A stretch of DNA of 64,000 nucleotides from Streptomyces soli (GTDB lineage: Bacteria > Actinomycetota > Actinomycetes > Streptomycetales > Streptomycetaceae). The notes under the pieces are model-generated. The model had not been told where the DNA came from, made no database searches, and saw nothing but the letters and a program-made list of their open reading frames with translations. The DNA lies in NCBI RefSeq assembly GCF_003999195.1, contig NZ_RJVR01000333.1:17411-81410 (forward strand), written 5' to 3'. Of the stretch, positions 1 through 9,267 are shown one piece after another (the first letter of the stretch is position 1; every line of letters begins with the position of its first letter). Both the position numbers and the translations under genes were made by a program.

Positions 1-1
1 G

Positions 2-610
2 TCAGCCGGTGGTGGACGAGGTGGTGGTCGCGGCGACCTGCGGGAGGTCGGTGAAGACGTCGAACCACATCACACCGGCGATGAACAGGCCGAGGACGCC
101 GAGGGCCAGGCCGCCCCAGGCGACGGCGCGGGTCCAGGGGGCGGCGCTCTTCGCGGTGAGGAGCACGACGCCGGCGACGATGATCGCGGCGAGGCCGAAG
201 AGGCCGTTGAAGAGGGCGACGGTGTGCCAGGGGGAGCCGTAGATCTGGGCGATCTGCGTGGCGGTGGCGGCGGAGGAGGAGTTGATCTGGCCGATCAGCT
301 GCTGGCGGTCGGACATCAGCGTGCCGATCCAAGTGCCGGTCAGCGAGGACAGGCCCAGTCCGGCGCCGATCACGGCTCCGGCACCGGCCAGGACGCCGGT
401 GGAGGCCGCCACGGGCTCCGACCCGTCGTCGTAGGACGCGATGAAGTCCGCGTCGTCCGCGTCTATCTCGCTGTCCGTGTCGCTGTCGTTTTCGGTCTTC
501 GTCTCGTCCTCGACGAGAAGGTTGTTGTCCGGTTCGACCTCGGCCGCCTTGGCGTCGATTTCGGTCTCGGTGGCGCTTTCGGCCGCCTCAGCGGTCTTCG
601 TGGTCTCCAT
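2..610 (-). CDS. Acidic-N-terminus membrane protein, unknown function
   Basis: This 202-aa protein belongs to no family I recognise. Residues 1-65 are very acidic and Thr/Glu/Asp rich, followed by three hydrophobic stretches near residues 72-95, 130-152 and 162-185 that look like membrane segments, and a Thr/Ser-rich tail. It is therefore probably an integral membrane protein with a charged soluble N-terminal tail. Its start lies 22 bases inside the end of the upstream MMPL transporter gene on the same strand, so the two are probably translationally coupled and the protein may assist that transporter. The functional link is inference from the overlap only. Confidence 0.7.
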   Translation of the reverse strand: METTKTAEAAESATETEIDAKAAEVEPDNNLLVEDETKTENDSDTDSEIDADDADFIASYDDGSEPVAASTGVLAGAGAVIGAGLGLSSLTGTWIGTLMSDRQQLIGQINSSSAATATQIAQIYGSPWHTVALFNGLFGLAAIIVAGVVLLTAKSAAPWTRAVAWGGLALGVLGLFIAGVMWFDVFTDLPQVAATTTSSTTG

Positions 611-2828
611 GGGCGCTCACCGTAGGTGCGGAATCTGAGAGTTCTCTGAGCGTGCGCGAAGAATCCCCGCCCGTCCCTGCCGCATCGGCCGTTCCCTCGA
701 TGCTCAGACGTGGCAGGCGGCGCTCCAGCCAGTCCGGAAGCCACCAGTTCCAGCTGCCCATCATGTGCATCAGGGCCGGGACGAGGAGCGTACGCAGGAC
801 GAAGGCATCCAGCGCGACAGCGGCCGCCAGGCCGATGCCGAACATGGCGATCGTACGGTCGCCGCTCAGCACGAAGGCGAGGAAGACGGAGATCATGATG
901 ACGGCCGCCGAGTTGATCACACGGCTGGTCTCGGCGAGGCCGACCCGGACCGCCCGGCGGTTGTCATGGGTCTCCTGCCACTCCTCGTACATGCGGCTGA
1001 CCAGGAAGACCTGGTAGTCCATGGAGAGCCCGAAGAGTACGGAGACCATGATCACCGGCAGGAAGGGCTCGATCGGCCCGGCGCTGCCGAGGCCCAACAG
1101 CTCACTCCCCCAGCCCCACTGGAAGATCGCGACGACGATGCCGAAGGAGGAGGCGACGGCGGCGATGTTCATTACGGCGGCCTTGAGCGGGATGCCGATG
1201 CTGCGGAAGGCCAGGAGCAGCAGCAGGCAGCCCAGCGCCACCACCGATCCGACGAAAAGCGGCAGCTTGCCGACGATCACCGAGGCGAAGTCGGCGTAGC
1301 TGGCCGTCACCCCGCCGACGTAGACCTGCAGCGAGGTGCCCTCCGCGGCCTCCGGGATGACATGGTCGCGCAGGTTGCCCACCAGGGCGTCGGTGGCCTG
1401 CGACTGCGGAGAGGTGGTCGGCACGACCGTGACCACCTGGACGTCGCTGCCGTGGTCGGCCGACTGGACGCCGACCTCGGCGACGCCCGCGGTGTGCTTG
1501 AGGGTGGCGGTGAGCTGCTCCAGGGCGACCTTGTCGGCGGCGTTGTCGGTCTCGGCGACCAACTGCAGCGGGCCGTTGAAGCCGGGCCCGAAGCCTCGGG
1601 ACAGCAGGTCGTACGCCTGGCGCGTGGTGGTGGTCGCCGCATTGTTGCCCTGGTCGGACGAGCCGAGGTGCAGGGACAGCGTGGGCAGCGCCAGCACCAG
1701 CATCACGCCCGCCGCGAGCGTGCCGAGCAGCCGCGGATGCCGCTCGACGAAGGCCGACCAGCGCGCGGCGATCCCGGTGGGCAGCGTGGGCTGCGGGCCG
1801 TGTTCGGTGAGCCGGTGGCGTTCGCGCCGGCTGAGGGCCTTCATGCCGATCATGCCCAGCAGTGCAGGCAGCAGGGTCACGGAGGCGGCCACCGTCAGCA
1901 GCACGGTCAGCGACGCGGCGATCGCGACGCCGTTGAGGAAGCTCAGCCGCAGGATCAGCATCCCCAGCAGCGCCACGCAAACCGTGCCGCCTGCGAACAC
2001 CACCGCCCTGCCGGTCGTGCTCACCGCCTTCTCGGCGGCCTCGCGCACCGACAGACCCTGTTTGAGGCCTCTGCGGTGCCGGGTGACGATGAAGAGTGCG
2101 TAGTCGATGCCGACGCCCAGGCCGATGAGCATGCCGAGCATCGGCGCGAAGTCGGCGACCGTCATGAGGTGGCCGAGCAACTCGATGCCCATGTACGCGG
2201 TGCCGACGCTGACCAGCGCGGTGATGATCGGCAGGAACATCGCGAAGAGCGAGCCGAAGGCGAGCAGCAGCACCACGGCGGCCACGGCCACCCCGACCAG
2301 CTCGCTGATGTGCGTCGTGGTGCCCTCGGTGAGGGCGATGGCGCTGCCGCCCAGCTCGACGTCGACGTTGGCGCTCGCGGCTTTCTGGGCGGTGTCGACG
2401 ACGGCCTTCGCCTGGCTCGGGCTGATGTTCTGCGACGCGGCGGCGAAGGTCACCGTCGCGTAGGCGGTGTGGCCGTCCTGGCTGATCTGCCCGGTGCCGT
2501 CGGCCCCGTACGGGCTGGTGACGAAGGCCACGCCGGGCAGTTTGGCGACCTTGTCGAGGGCCGTGGTGAGGCTGCTCTTGACGTCGGCGGCACGGACGGT
2601 GCCCTGGCCGGTGTGCCAGACGATGGTGTCGCTGTCGCCGGACTGGCCGGGGAAGGCCTGCTGGAGAAGGGCGGTGGCCTTACCCGACTCGGTGCCCGAT
2701 ATCTCGTAGTTGTTCGAGTAGGCGGAGCCGGTGACGGCGGCCGCGGTGCTCAGGCCGACCAGTGCGGCGAGCCACAGAGCGAGAACGACGAGACGGCGGT
2801 TCAGACACCAACGTGCGAGTGCGGCCAT
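588..2828 (-). CDS. MMPL/RND family transporter
   Basis: At 746 aa this is a typical actinobacterial MMPL-type export permease, a family that moves lipids or hydrophobic compounds across the cytoplasmic membrane using the proton gradient. One membrane helix (13-33) is followed by an extracytoplasmic domain (35-175), then a helical bundle with the conserved GIDYALF motif at 240-246. A second periplasmic loop and bundle follow, with a matching SMDYQVF motif near residue 610. The duplicated layout and paired Asp-Tyr motifs are diagnostic. The start is the ATG after which a hydrophobic helix begins at once. A small membrane gene overlaps its end. No regulator gene adjoins it, so the substrate cannot be inferred. 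Confidence 0.9.
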   Translation of the reverse strand: MAALARWCLNRRLVVLALWLAALVGLSTAAAVTGSAYSNNYEISGTESGKATALLQQAFPGQSGDSDTIVWHTGQGTVRAADVKSSLTTALDKVAKLPGVAFVTSPYGADGTGQISQDGHTAYATVTFAAASQNISPSQAKAVVDTAQKAASANVDVELGGSAIALTEGTTTHISELVGVAVAAVVLLLAFGSLFAMFLPIITALVSVGTAYMGIELLGHLMTVADFAPMLGMLIGLGVGIDYALFIVTRHRRGLKQGLSVREAAEKAVSTTGRAVVFAGGTVCVALLGMLILRLSFLNGVAIAASLTVLLTVAASVTLLPALLGMIGMKALSRRERHRLTEHGPQPTLPTGIAARWSAFVERHPRLLGTLAAGVMLVLALPTLSLHLGSSDQGNNAATTTTRQAYDLLSRGFGPGFNGPLQLVAETDNAADKVALEQLTATLKHTAGVAEVGVQSADHGSDVQVVTVVPTTSPQSQATDALVGNLRDHVIPEAAEGTSLQVYVGGVTASYADFASVIVGKLPLFVGSVVALGCLLLLLAFRSIGIPLKAAVMNIAAVASSFGIVVAIFQWGWGSELLGLGSAGPIEPFLPVIMVSVLFGLSMDYQVFLVSRMYEEWQETHDNRRAVRVGLAETSRVINSAAVIMISVFLAFVLSGDRTIAMFGIGLAAAVALDAFVLRTLLVPALMHMMGSWNWWLPDWLERRLPRLSIEGTADAAGTGGDSSRTLRELSDSAPTVSAHGDHEDR

Positions 2829-2988
2829 TCACTGCTCTTCCCTGGGATACGTGGATCTTTCAGGGAAATGACCCTCAAAGAACACATCACGAACACCAGT
2901 CACTCTTTCAGGCTGGAAAGATCCTTTGGGGCGGACGTGGGGATGGTCACAGCTCGCTAACGGAATTCTCAGACGGGATTAAACGGCG

Positions 2989-3026
2989 AAGGGGCGGTTC
3001 TCCCGTCACGGGAGAACCGCCCCTTC
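2989..3026 (-). terminator. Strong hairpin terminator after gatB
   Basis: A perfect 15-bp stem (arms 2991-3005 and 3009-3023, beginning GGGGCGGTTC) with a 3-base loop sits 17 bases past the gatB stop. There is only a short T tract, as is common for Streptomyces terminators. It closes the gat operon and separates it from the MMPL gene, which starts about 160 bases further on. Confidence 0.85.
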
Positions 3027-3042
3027 CTTGCGTACGCGCAGC

Positions 3043-4554
3043 TCAGCCCTGCACGCCGAGCTTCTCCAGGACCAGTTCGCGGACGCGCTTGGCGTCAGCC
3101 TGGCCTCGGGTGATCTTCATGACCGCGCCGATGAGCGCGCCGGCCGCCGCGAGGTTGCCGCCGCGGATCTTGTCGGCGATGGCGCCGTTGGCCGCGATGG
3201 CCTCGTCGACGGCGGCGCCGAGCGCGCCCTCGTCCGAGACGACCTTGAGGCCGCGCTTCTCGACGACGGTGTCCGGGTCGCCCTCGCCTGCGAGTACGCC
3301 CTCGATGACCTGGCGGGCCAGCTTGTCGTTCAGGTCACCGGACGAGACCAGCGCCGAGACCCGGGCGACCTGCGCCGGGGTGATCGGCAGCTCGGCCAGC
3401 TCCACGCCGTCCTCGTTGGAGCGGCGGGCCAGCTCGCCCATCCACCACTTGCGGGCCGACGCCGCGTCCGCCCCGGCCTCGATCGTGGCGACGATGAGGT
3501 CGATGGCACCGGCGTTGAGAACCGACTGCATCTCGTGGTCGGCGATGCCCCAGTCCTCCTGCAGCCGCTTTCGCCGTACGCTCGGCAGCTCGGGCAGTCC
3601 GGCACGCAGCTCCTCGACCCACTCACGCGCGGGCGCGATCGGGACGAGGTCCGGCTCGGGGAAGTACCGGTAGTCCTCGGCCTCCTCCTTGATCCGGCCG
3701 GGGGTGGTGGAGCCGTCCTCCTCGTGGAAGTGCCGGGTCTCCTGGACGATCGTGCCGCCGGAGGACAGCACCGCCGCGTGGCGCTGGATCTCGTAGCGGG
3801 CGGCGCGCTCGACGCTGCGCAGCGAGTTGACGTTCTTGGTCTCGCTGCGGGTGCCGAGCTTCTTCTCGCCGTGGGGCCGCAGCGACAGGTTGACGTCGCA
3901 GCGCATCTGGCCCATCTCCATACGGGCCTCGGAAACGCCCAGCGCCTTGATCAGCTCACGCAGCTCGGCGACGTACGCCTTCGCCACCTCCGGCGCCCGC
4001 ACGCCCGCGCCCTCGATCGGCTTGGTGACGATCTCGATCAGCGGGATGCCGGCCCGGTTGTAGTCCAGGAGGGAGTACGTGGCGCCGTGGATACGGCCCG
4101 TGGCGCCGCCCACGTGGGTGGACTTGCCGGTGTCCTCCTCCATGTGGGCGCGCTCGATCTGCACCCGGAAGACCTCGCCGTCCTCCAGCGAGACGTCCAG
4201 ATAGCCGTTGAAGGCGATCGGCTCGTCGTACTGGGAGGTCTGGAAGTTCTTCGGCATGTCCGGGTAGAAGTAGTTCTTCCTGGCGAAGCGGCACCACTCG
4301 GCGATCTCGCAGTTGAGCGCGAGGCCGATCTTGATGGCCGACTCGACGCCGATCGCGTTGACCACCGGCAGCGCGCCGGGCAGACCCAGGCAGACAGGGC
4401 AGACCTGGCTGTTGGGCTCGGCGCCGAGCGCGGTGGAGCAGCCGCAGAACATCTTGGTCTTGGTGCCGAGTTCGACGTGGACCTCGAGGCCCATCACCGG
4501 GTCGTACGCCTTGAGGGCGTCCTCGTATGACACCAGGTCGTGAGTCACAGTCAT
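3043..4554 (-). CDS. gatB: Asp-tRNA(Asn)/Glu-tRNA(Gln) amidotransferase subunit B
   Basis: GatB (503 aa) binds the misacylated Glu-tRNA(Gln) or Asp-tRNA(Asn), phosphorylates the carboxylate with ATP and receives ammonia from GatA. The zinc-type cysteines are visible as CGC at 37-39 and CPVC at 52-55. The catalytic cradle motifs (GLEVHVEL, then YFYPDMPKNFQTSQYD) follow, and a GatB/Yqey helical tail ends the protein. The ATG at 4554 is chosen because it begins the conserved N-terminus; the reading frame runs further upstream but overlaps other genes there. It is the last gene of gatC-gatA-small gene-gatB, 5 bases downstream of its neighbour. Confidence 0.96.
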   Translation of the reverse strand: MTVTHDLVSYEDALKAYDPVMGLEVHVELGTKTKMFCGCSTALGAEPNSQVCPVCLGLPGALPVVNAIGVESAIKIGLALNCEIAEWCRFARKNYFYPDMPKNFQTSQYDEPIAFNGYLDVSLEDGEVFRVQIERAHMEEDTGKSTHVGGATGRIHGATYSLLDYNRAGIPLIEIVTKPIEGAGVRAPEVAKAYVAELRELIKALGVSEARMEMGQMRCDVNLSLRPHGEKKLGTRSETKNVNSLRSVERAARYEIQRHAAVLSSGGTIVQETRHFHEEDGSTTPGRIKEEAEDYRYFPEPDLVPIAPAREWVEELRAGLPELPSVRRKRLQEDWGIADHEMQSVLNAGAIDLIVATIEAGADAASARKWWMGELARRSNEDGVELAELPITPAQVARVSALVSSGDLNDKLARQVIEGVLAGEGDPDTVVEKRGLKVVSDEGALGAAVDEAIAANGAIADKIRGGNLAAAGALIGAVMKITRGQADAKRVRELVLEKLGVQG

Positions 4555-4559
4555 TCCTA

Positions 4560-4799
4560 TCAACCCGCCAGCACGTCGTCGTCGCCCAGCCGGCGCAGCT
4601 CGCGCACCAGCAGCGCGATGCCGGTCGCGATGGCCGCGGCACTGATCACCGCGTCCAGCAGCAGCAGCTTGTCGCTCTCGGCCTTGCCCCTCTTCACCTG
4701 CTTGATGACACCGAGGGTGCCGAAGAGGGTCGTACCGATGGACAGGTAGGTGCCGGGCTTGGACTTCTTGAAGCCCTTGGCCTTTTCGAGCTTGCTCAC
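4560..4799 (-). CDS. Small membrane protein between gatA and gatB
   Basis: A 79-aa basic protein with two hydrophobic stretches (about 18-33 and 46-66) separated by a Lys/Arg-rich loop. It starts with GTG whose last two bases overlap the gatA stop (GTGA), and ends 5 bases before gatB. Translational coupling inside the amidotransferase operon is therefore likely. I recall a comparable small gene at this place in other Streptomyces genomes, but I know no function for it. It may be a membrane-linked accessory of GatCAB or merely share the transcript. Confidence 0.8.
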   Translation of the reverse strand: MSKLEKAKGFKKSKPGTYLSIGTTLFGTLGVIKQVKRGKAESDKLLLLDAVISAAAIATGIALLVRELRRLGDDDVLAG

Positions 4800-6289
4800 A
4801 GCGTCGGAGCCTCCTCCAGCAACGGGTGCCCCCAGCGTGCGATGAAGCCCGCCTCCACGGCGGCACCGACACGGTAGAGCCGGTCATCGGCCAGCGCCGG
4901 GGCGATGATCTGCAGACCCACCGGCAGACCGTCCTCGGGGGCGAGGCCGCACGGTACGGACATGGCCGAGTTGCCCGCCAGGTTGGCCGGGATGGTGCAC
5001 AGGTCGGCGAGGTACATCGCCATCGGGTCGTCCGCCCGCTCCCCGATCGGGAAGGCGGTCGTCGGCGTGGTCGGCGAGATGATCACGTCGACCGAACCGA
5101 AGGAGCGCTCGAAGTCCCGCGTGATGAGGGTGCGGACCTTCTGGGCGCTGCCGTAGTACGCGTCGTAGTAGCCGGAACTGAGCGCGTACGTACCGAGCAT
5201 GATCCGGCGCTTCACCTCGGGGCCGAACCCGGCCTCGCGGGTGAGGGCGGTGACCTCCTCGGCGGAGCGGGTGCCGTCGTCGCCGACCCGGATGCCGTAG
5301 CGCAGGCCGTCGAAACGGGCGAGGTTCGAGGACGCCTCGGACGGGGCGATCAGGTAGTACGCGGCCAGCGCGTACGTGAAGGAGGGGCAGGAGAGCTCGA
5401 CGATCTCCGCGCCCAGCTCGCGCAGCAGCTCCACCGCGCCGTTGAACCGCTCGACGACGCCGGCCTGGTAGCCCTCGCCGCTGAACTCCTTGACGACGCC
5501 GACGCGAAGTCCCTTGACATTGCCGTTGCGCGCGGCCTCGACGACCGGCGGTACGGGCGCGTCGATCGAGGTCGAGTCCATCGGGTCGTGGCCCGCGATG
5601 GCCTCGTGGAGCAGCGCCGCGTCCAGCACCGTGCGTGCGCAGGGGCCGCCCTGGTCGAGCGACGAGCTGAACGCCACCATGCCGTACCGGGACACCGCAC
5701 CGTACGTCGGCTTCACACCGACGGTGCCGGTGACGGCGGCGGGCTGGCGGATGGAGCCGCCGGTGTCCGTGCCGATCGCCAGCGGTGCCTGGAAGGACGC
5801 CAGGGCGGCGGCACTGCCACCACCGGAGCCGCCGGGGATCCGGGTGAGGTCCCACGGGTTGCCGGTCGGGCCGTAGGCGCTGTTCTCGGTGGAGGACCCC
5901 ATGGCGAACTCGTCCATGTTGGTCTTGCCGAGGATCACGATTCCGGCGTTCCGCAGGCGGGTGGTGAGCGTCGCGTCGTACGGCGGGATCCAGCCGTCGA
6001 GGATCTTGCTGCCGACGGTCGTCGGGACGCCCTTCGTGGTGAAGATGTCCTTGAGGGCGAGCGGGACTCCCGCGAGGGGCCCGAGCTTCTCTCCCGCGGC
6101 GCGCTTGTCGTCGACCGCCTTGGCCGCCTTGAGGGCGCCCTCGGTGTCGACGTGCAGGAAGGCGTGCACCTTCTCGTCGACTGCGCCGATGCGATCCAGG
6201 TGCGCCTGGGTCACCTCGACAGCGGATGCCTCGCCGGACGCGATGGTCGCGGCGGTCTCGGCTGCGTTGAGCCTGGTGAGATCGGTCAT
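4796..6289 (-). CDS. gatA: Asp-tRNA(Asn)/Glu-tRNA(Gln) amidotransferase subunit A
   Basis: GatA (497 aa) is the glutaminase subunit, an amidase-signature hydrolase that frees ammonia from glutamine and channels it to GatB. The Ser-cisSer-Lys triad is intact: Lys80 in ALKDIF, Ser155 in the GGSGGGS loop and Ser179 in TDTGGSIRQP. Length and motif spacing are those of the family. It starts 5 bases after gatC ends and overlaps the next small gene by 4 bases, indicating one transcription unit. Organisms lacking GlnRS, as streptomycetes do, need this enzyme to make Gln-tRNA(Gln). Confidence 0.97.
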   Translation of the reverse strand: MTDLTRLNAAETAATIASGEASAVEVTQAHLDRIGAVDEKVHAFLHVDTEGALKAAKAVDDKRAAGEKLGPLAGVPLALKDIFTTKGVPTTVGSKILDGWIPPYDATLTTRLRNAGIVILGKTNMDEFAMGSSTENSAYGPTGNPWDLTRIPGGSGGGSAAALASFQAPLAIGTDTGGSIRQPAAVTGTVGVKPTYGAVSRYGMVAFSSSLDQGGPCARTVLDAALLHEAIAGHDPMDSTSIDAPVPPVVEAARNGNVKGLRVGVVKEFSGEGYQAGVVERFNGAVELLRELGAEIVELSCPSFTYALAAYYLIAPSEASSNLARFDGLRYGIRVGDDGTRSAEEVTALTREAGFGPEVKRRIMLGTYALSSGYYDAYYGSAQKVRTLITRDFERSFGSVDVIISPTTPTTAFPIGERADDPMAMYLADLCTIPANLAGNSAMSVPCGLAPEDGLPVGLQIIAPALADDRLYRVGAAVEAGFIARWGHPLLEEAPTL

Positions 6290-6294
6290 CGTGA

Positions 6295-6591
6295 TCAGTC
6301 CTCCCCCAGGATCTGCGGCACCTTGAAGCGCTGCTGCTCCTGGGCCGGGGCGCCGGACAGCGCCTCCGCCGGGGTCAGGCTCGGCCTGACCTCGTCAGGG
6401 CGCATGACATTGGTCAGCGGCAGCGGATGGGAGGTCGGGGGTACGTCCTCGCCGGCCACCTCGGAGACGCGGGCTACCGCGCCGATGATCTCGTCCAGCT
6501 GCGAGGCGAAGTGATCGAGCTCTTCGTCCTTCAGCTCAAGACGCGACAGCCGGCCGAGGTGGGCGACCTCCTCGCGCGTGATGCCAGGCAT
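6295..6591 (-). CDS. gatC: Asp-tRNA(Asn)/Glu-tRNA(Gln) amidotransferase subunit C
   Basis: GatC (98 aa) stabilises the GatA-GatB complex by wrapping around their interface. The N-terminal ITREEVAHLGRLSRLEL segment is the family hallmark, and the C-terminal half carries the usual Pro-rich belt ending in FKVPQILGED. The ATG at 6591 gives the standard length. It is the promoter-proximal gene of the gat operon; the 367 bases upstream, up to the end of the c-di-GMP gene, hold no gene and must contain its promoter. Confidence 0.95.
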   Translation of the reverse strand: MPGITREEVAHLGRLSRLELKDEELDHFASQLDEIIGAVARVSEVAGEDVPPTSHPLPLTNVMRPDEVRPSLTPAEALSGAPAQEQQRFKVPQILGED

Positions 6592-6958
6592 GCAGCGATC
6601 CTCTGGGGGTGAGTTTGGTGTTTTCGGACCAATCCTATGGGGGCGGGCCCCCACGGAGCGAAACGCTTTGCGGCTTCGCCTCCGCCGCGGGTCGGGTACG
6701 CCCGGCCTGCGGCCGGACGTGGGGTTCCCACCCTCCCTTCGCTCGCCCGTGCGGCTCTGTTCTTCGGCTGACGGTGGCCGAGCGCCGAAGGCTGCACGGA
6801 GTGAGCGCCGCCGGCGATGCTTCACCCCCACAGGCGCCACAGAAAGCCAACCACCTAGCCGCATGGGCGAGCGAAGCGAGATGGGGGCCCCGGCCGAAGG
6901 CTGGGGGAGGGTGGGAGACACCGCCCGGCCGCCAGGCCTGGGGCACCCGGAGCGCAGC
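6592..6958. repeat. Gene-free region with a dispersed GC-rich repeat
   Basis: No gene is supported here. The region is rich in imperfect palindromes. A stretch at about 6862-6925 (with GGCGAGCGAAGCGAGATGGG and GGCTGGGGGAGGGTGGGAGA) recurs in inverted orientation at about 16067-16155, where it carries an extra insert. A third partial copy (CTTCGCTCGCCCG) is at about 6738. Such elements are common between Streptomyces genes. The promoter of gatC should lie at the left end. Confidence 0.6.
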
Positions 6959-9085
6959 TCAGCCGACGTCCGGTACGGCCTGCGCCGCAGGCGCGGGCGC
7001 AGGCGCGGGCGCGGCCTCGAGCTCCCTGGGGCGGTGCCACCCCGTACGGCCACGAAGCCGCAGCCAGGCCGTGGTCTCCTCGGGTGGCATCGCGGCAGCG
7101 ACCAGCCAGCCCTGGATGGCGTCGCAGCCGAGGTCCCGGAGCCGCTCCCACGTCTCGTCGTCCTCGACGCCCTCGGCCACCACGAACAGCCCGAGTGAGT
7201 GCGCGAGGTCGATCGTGCAGCGCACGATCTCCGCGTCCTCCGCATCGACGACGAGCCGGGCCACGAACGACCGGTCGATCTTGAGCTCGCTCACCGGCAG
7301 CCGCCGCAGATGCACCAGAGACGAATACCCCGTGCCGAAGTCGTCCAGCGACATCTTCACGCCGTGCCCGGTCAGCCCGGCGAGGGTGTCGGCGGCCCGC
7401 TGCGGGTCCTCGAGGAGTACGTGTTCCGTTATCTCCAGCTGCAGCGCCCCCGGCGGGACCCCGTGCCGGGCGAGCCGCGCGGCCACGGCGCCGGCGAAGC
7501 CGGGCGAGTGCACGTCGCGCGGCGAGACATTGACGGCGACCGGCACCTCGAGCCCCATGGCCCGCCAGCGGGCGATCTGGCCGAGGGCCTTCTCCAGGAC
7601 GTACTCGGTGAGCTGCGGCATGAGCCCGGAGGTCTCGGCGATGGCGATGAAGTCCTCGGGACTGACCCGGCCGCGCTCGGGGTGGACCCACCGGACGAGG
7701 GCTTCCAGCCCGGCTACCTGGCCGTCGAAGCGGACTTTGGGCTGGTAGTGCAATTCGACGTCGCCGGCGTCCAGCGCGCGGCGCAGGTCGCCGAGGAGGC
7801 CCAGCCGGTCGGGGGTGTTGCCGTCGCGCTTGGCCTCGTAGACCTCGACGCCGCTGCGGTCAAGTTTCGCCTGGTACATCGCGACGTCGGCGCGCTGCAG
7901 CAAGCCCTCCGCGTCGCCGGCGTGGTCCGGATAGACGGCGACCCCGGCGCTCGCTTCGAGGACCAGGGTCAGACCGTCAAGGCTTAAAGGCGAGCTCAGC
8001 GCGGCCACCAGCGTCCGTGCGATCCGCTGGGCCCGGGTCGGCGAGTCGCAGGTCGGCAACAGCACCGCGAACTCGTCGCCGCCGAGCCGCGCGGCCTCGG
8101 CGCCCCTTGGGAGGGCGAGCCGGAGGCGGTCCGCGATCTGCAGCAGCAGCCGGTCGCCGGCCAGGTGCCCGAGCGTGTCGTTGACGGAGCGGAACTTGTC
8201 CAGGTCGATCAGCACCAACGCTGTCCGGTCGCCGTTACGCTCCGCGTCGTCCAGGGCACTCCAGGCGCGCTCCAGCAGCCACTGACGGTTCGGCAGCCCG
8301 GTGAGCGGATCCCGCAACTGTTCCTCGGCCCGGGCGTGCGCGATCCAGAGCGTGGAGTCCAGCGCGATGAGCGGCACCGCGAAGAGCGGGAGCAGTACGG
8401 GGAGTTGTACGGCGACGACGATGATGAGCGGCGAGATGCCGAGCAGCGCGACGCCGACGAGCCCCTGCCGGATCAGTGCCGTACGGGCCACCGTGGGGAG
8501 GCCGCCGTCGCGTGGGACGATGGCATACCACAGAAGGGTGCGGGTCGCAGCGAGGTAGGCGAGCGCGGAGATGATGACAGCCGGTACGGCGGCCATCCCC
8601 CAAGTGGAGGGGTACCAGGGCTGCTCGGCCGAGGGATGGGTGCCGAAGGCGGCCAGTCCCAGCGAGGCCGCGCCGATGCCGAGGATGTCGACGGCGCCGT
8701 GCAGCAGGGCCTGCCGCCAGCGGTGCCGGCGGGCGCAGCCGACGAGTACGACGACGGCGAGGCTGACCAGGACGGCGGGCACCCAGCCGTAGAGCAGCAG
8801 CATGGCCAGGGTGAGCGAGGCGCCGGATCCGGTGCCGCCCCACCAGCGGTCGCGGCCCATGGCGACGAGGTGGCCGACGATGATGCCGGTCAGGACGGCG
8901 AAGGCCCAGCCCACGGTGGAGCCGGGGAAGAGCGCGTCGCCGTCCAGTTGTATCCGGGCGACGCCGATGCCGAGTGCCAGCCCGGCGGCGCCGACGACCG
9001 CGTACCTCAGTGCTGCCGATGGCAGCGCCGGCGCGGCTGACTGACTCAGCCGTCGCGCCGGTCCGGCGCTGTCCGTCGGTTCCAT
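6959..9085 (-). CDS. rmdB: Membrane GGDEF-EAL cyclic di-GMP protein, RmdB-like
   Basis: The 708-aa protein has about six or more membrane helices (residues 25-245), then a GGDEF domain and an EAL domain. GGDEF is intact at 335-339 but the usual RxxD inhibitory site just before it is absent. The EAL motif (EALVRW, 461-466) and the DDFGTGYSSL loop (581-590) are intact, so phosphodiesterase activity is expected. In S. coelicolor the gene I recall between ligA and gatC is rmdB (SCO5495), a c-di-GMP phosphodiesterase influencing colony development; the same position and architecture support this name. The ATG at 9085 follows a GGGACGGGC ribosome site. Family is certain; orthology rests on remembered synteny. 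Confidence 0.85.
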   Translation of the reverse strand: MEPTDSAGPARRLSQSAAPALPSAALRYAVVGAAGLALGIGVARIQLDGDALFPGSTVGWAFAVLTGIIVGHLVAMGRDRWWGGTGSGASLTLAMLLLYGWVPAVLVSLAVVVLVGCARRHRWRQALLHGAVDILGIGAASLGLAAFGTHPSAEQPWYPSTWGMAAVPAVIISALAYLAATRTLLWYAIVPRDGGLPTVARTALIRQGLVGVALLGISPLIIVVAVQLPVLLPLFAVPLIALDSTLWIAHARAEEQLRDPLTGLPNRQWLLERAWSALDDAERNGDRTALVLIDLDKFRSVNDTLGHLAGDRLLLQIADRLRLALPRGAEAARLGGDEFAVLLPTCDSPTRAQRIARTLVAALSSPLSLDGLTLVLEASAGVAVYPDHAGDAEGLLQRADVAMYQAKLDRSGVEVYEAKRDGNTPDRLGLLGDLRRALDAGDVELHYQPKVRFDGQVAGLEALVRWVHPERGRVSPEDFIAIAETSGLMPQLTEYVLEKALGQIARWRAMGLEVPVAVNVSPRDVHSPGFAGAVAARLARHGVPPGALQLEITEHVLLEDPQRAADTLAGLTGHGVKMSLDDFGTGYSSLVHLRRLPVSELKIDRSFVARLVVDAEDAEIVRCTIDLAHSLGLFVVAEGVEDDETWERLRDLGCDAIQGWLVAAAMPPEETTAWLRLRGRTGWHRPRELEAAPAPAPAPAAQAVPDVG

Positions 9086-9267
9086 GCCCGTCCCTCTCGC
9101 AGCCCGTGCCGGTTGATCAATCACGCCTTTGGTCCACGGGATGGAGGCGCGCTTCTCAACAGTAGGCCGGATAGGGCTGCCACGGGCGCCGATCGGCTGC
9201 TGTTGCCCGAATGCGACCTGGCCGCACGCATCCTGGTGACATCGGCCGAACGGGTGATGACGTGCCG

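Noticed and set aside
765..2960. 731-codon plus-strand open frame opposite the MMPL gene
   Set aside because: High-GC shadow frame; charged, low-complexity product without family features, and the minus strand encodes a clear transporter.
3028..4530. 500-codon plus-strand frame over gatB
   Set aside because: Shadow of gatB created by GC-biased third positions.
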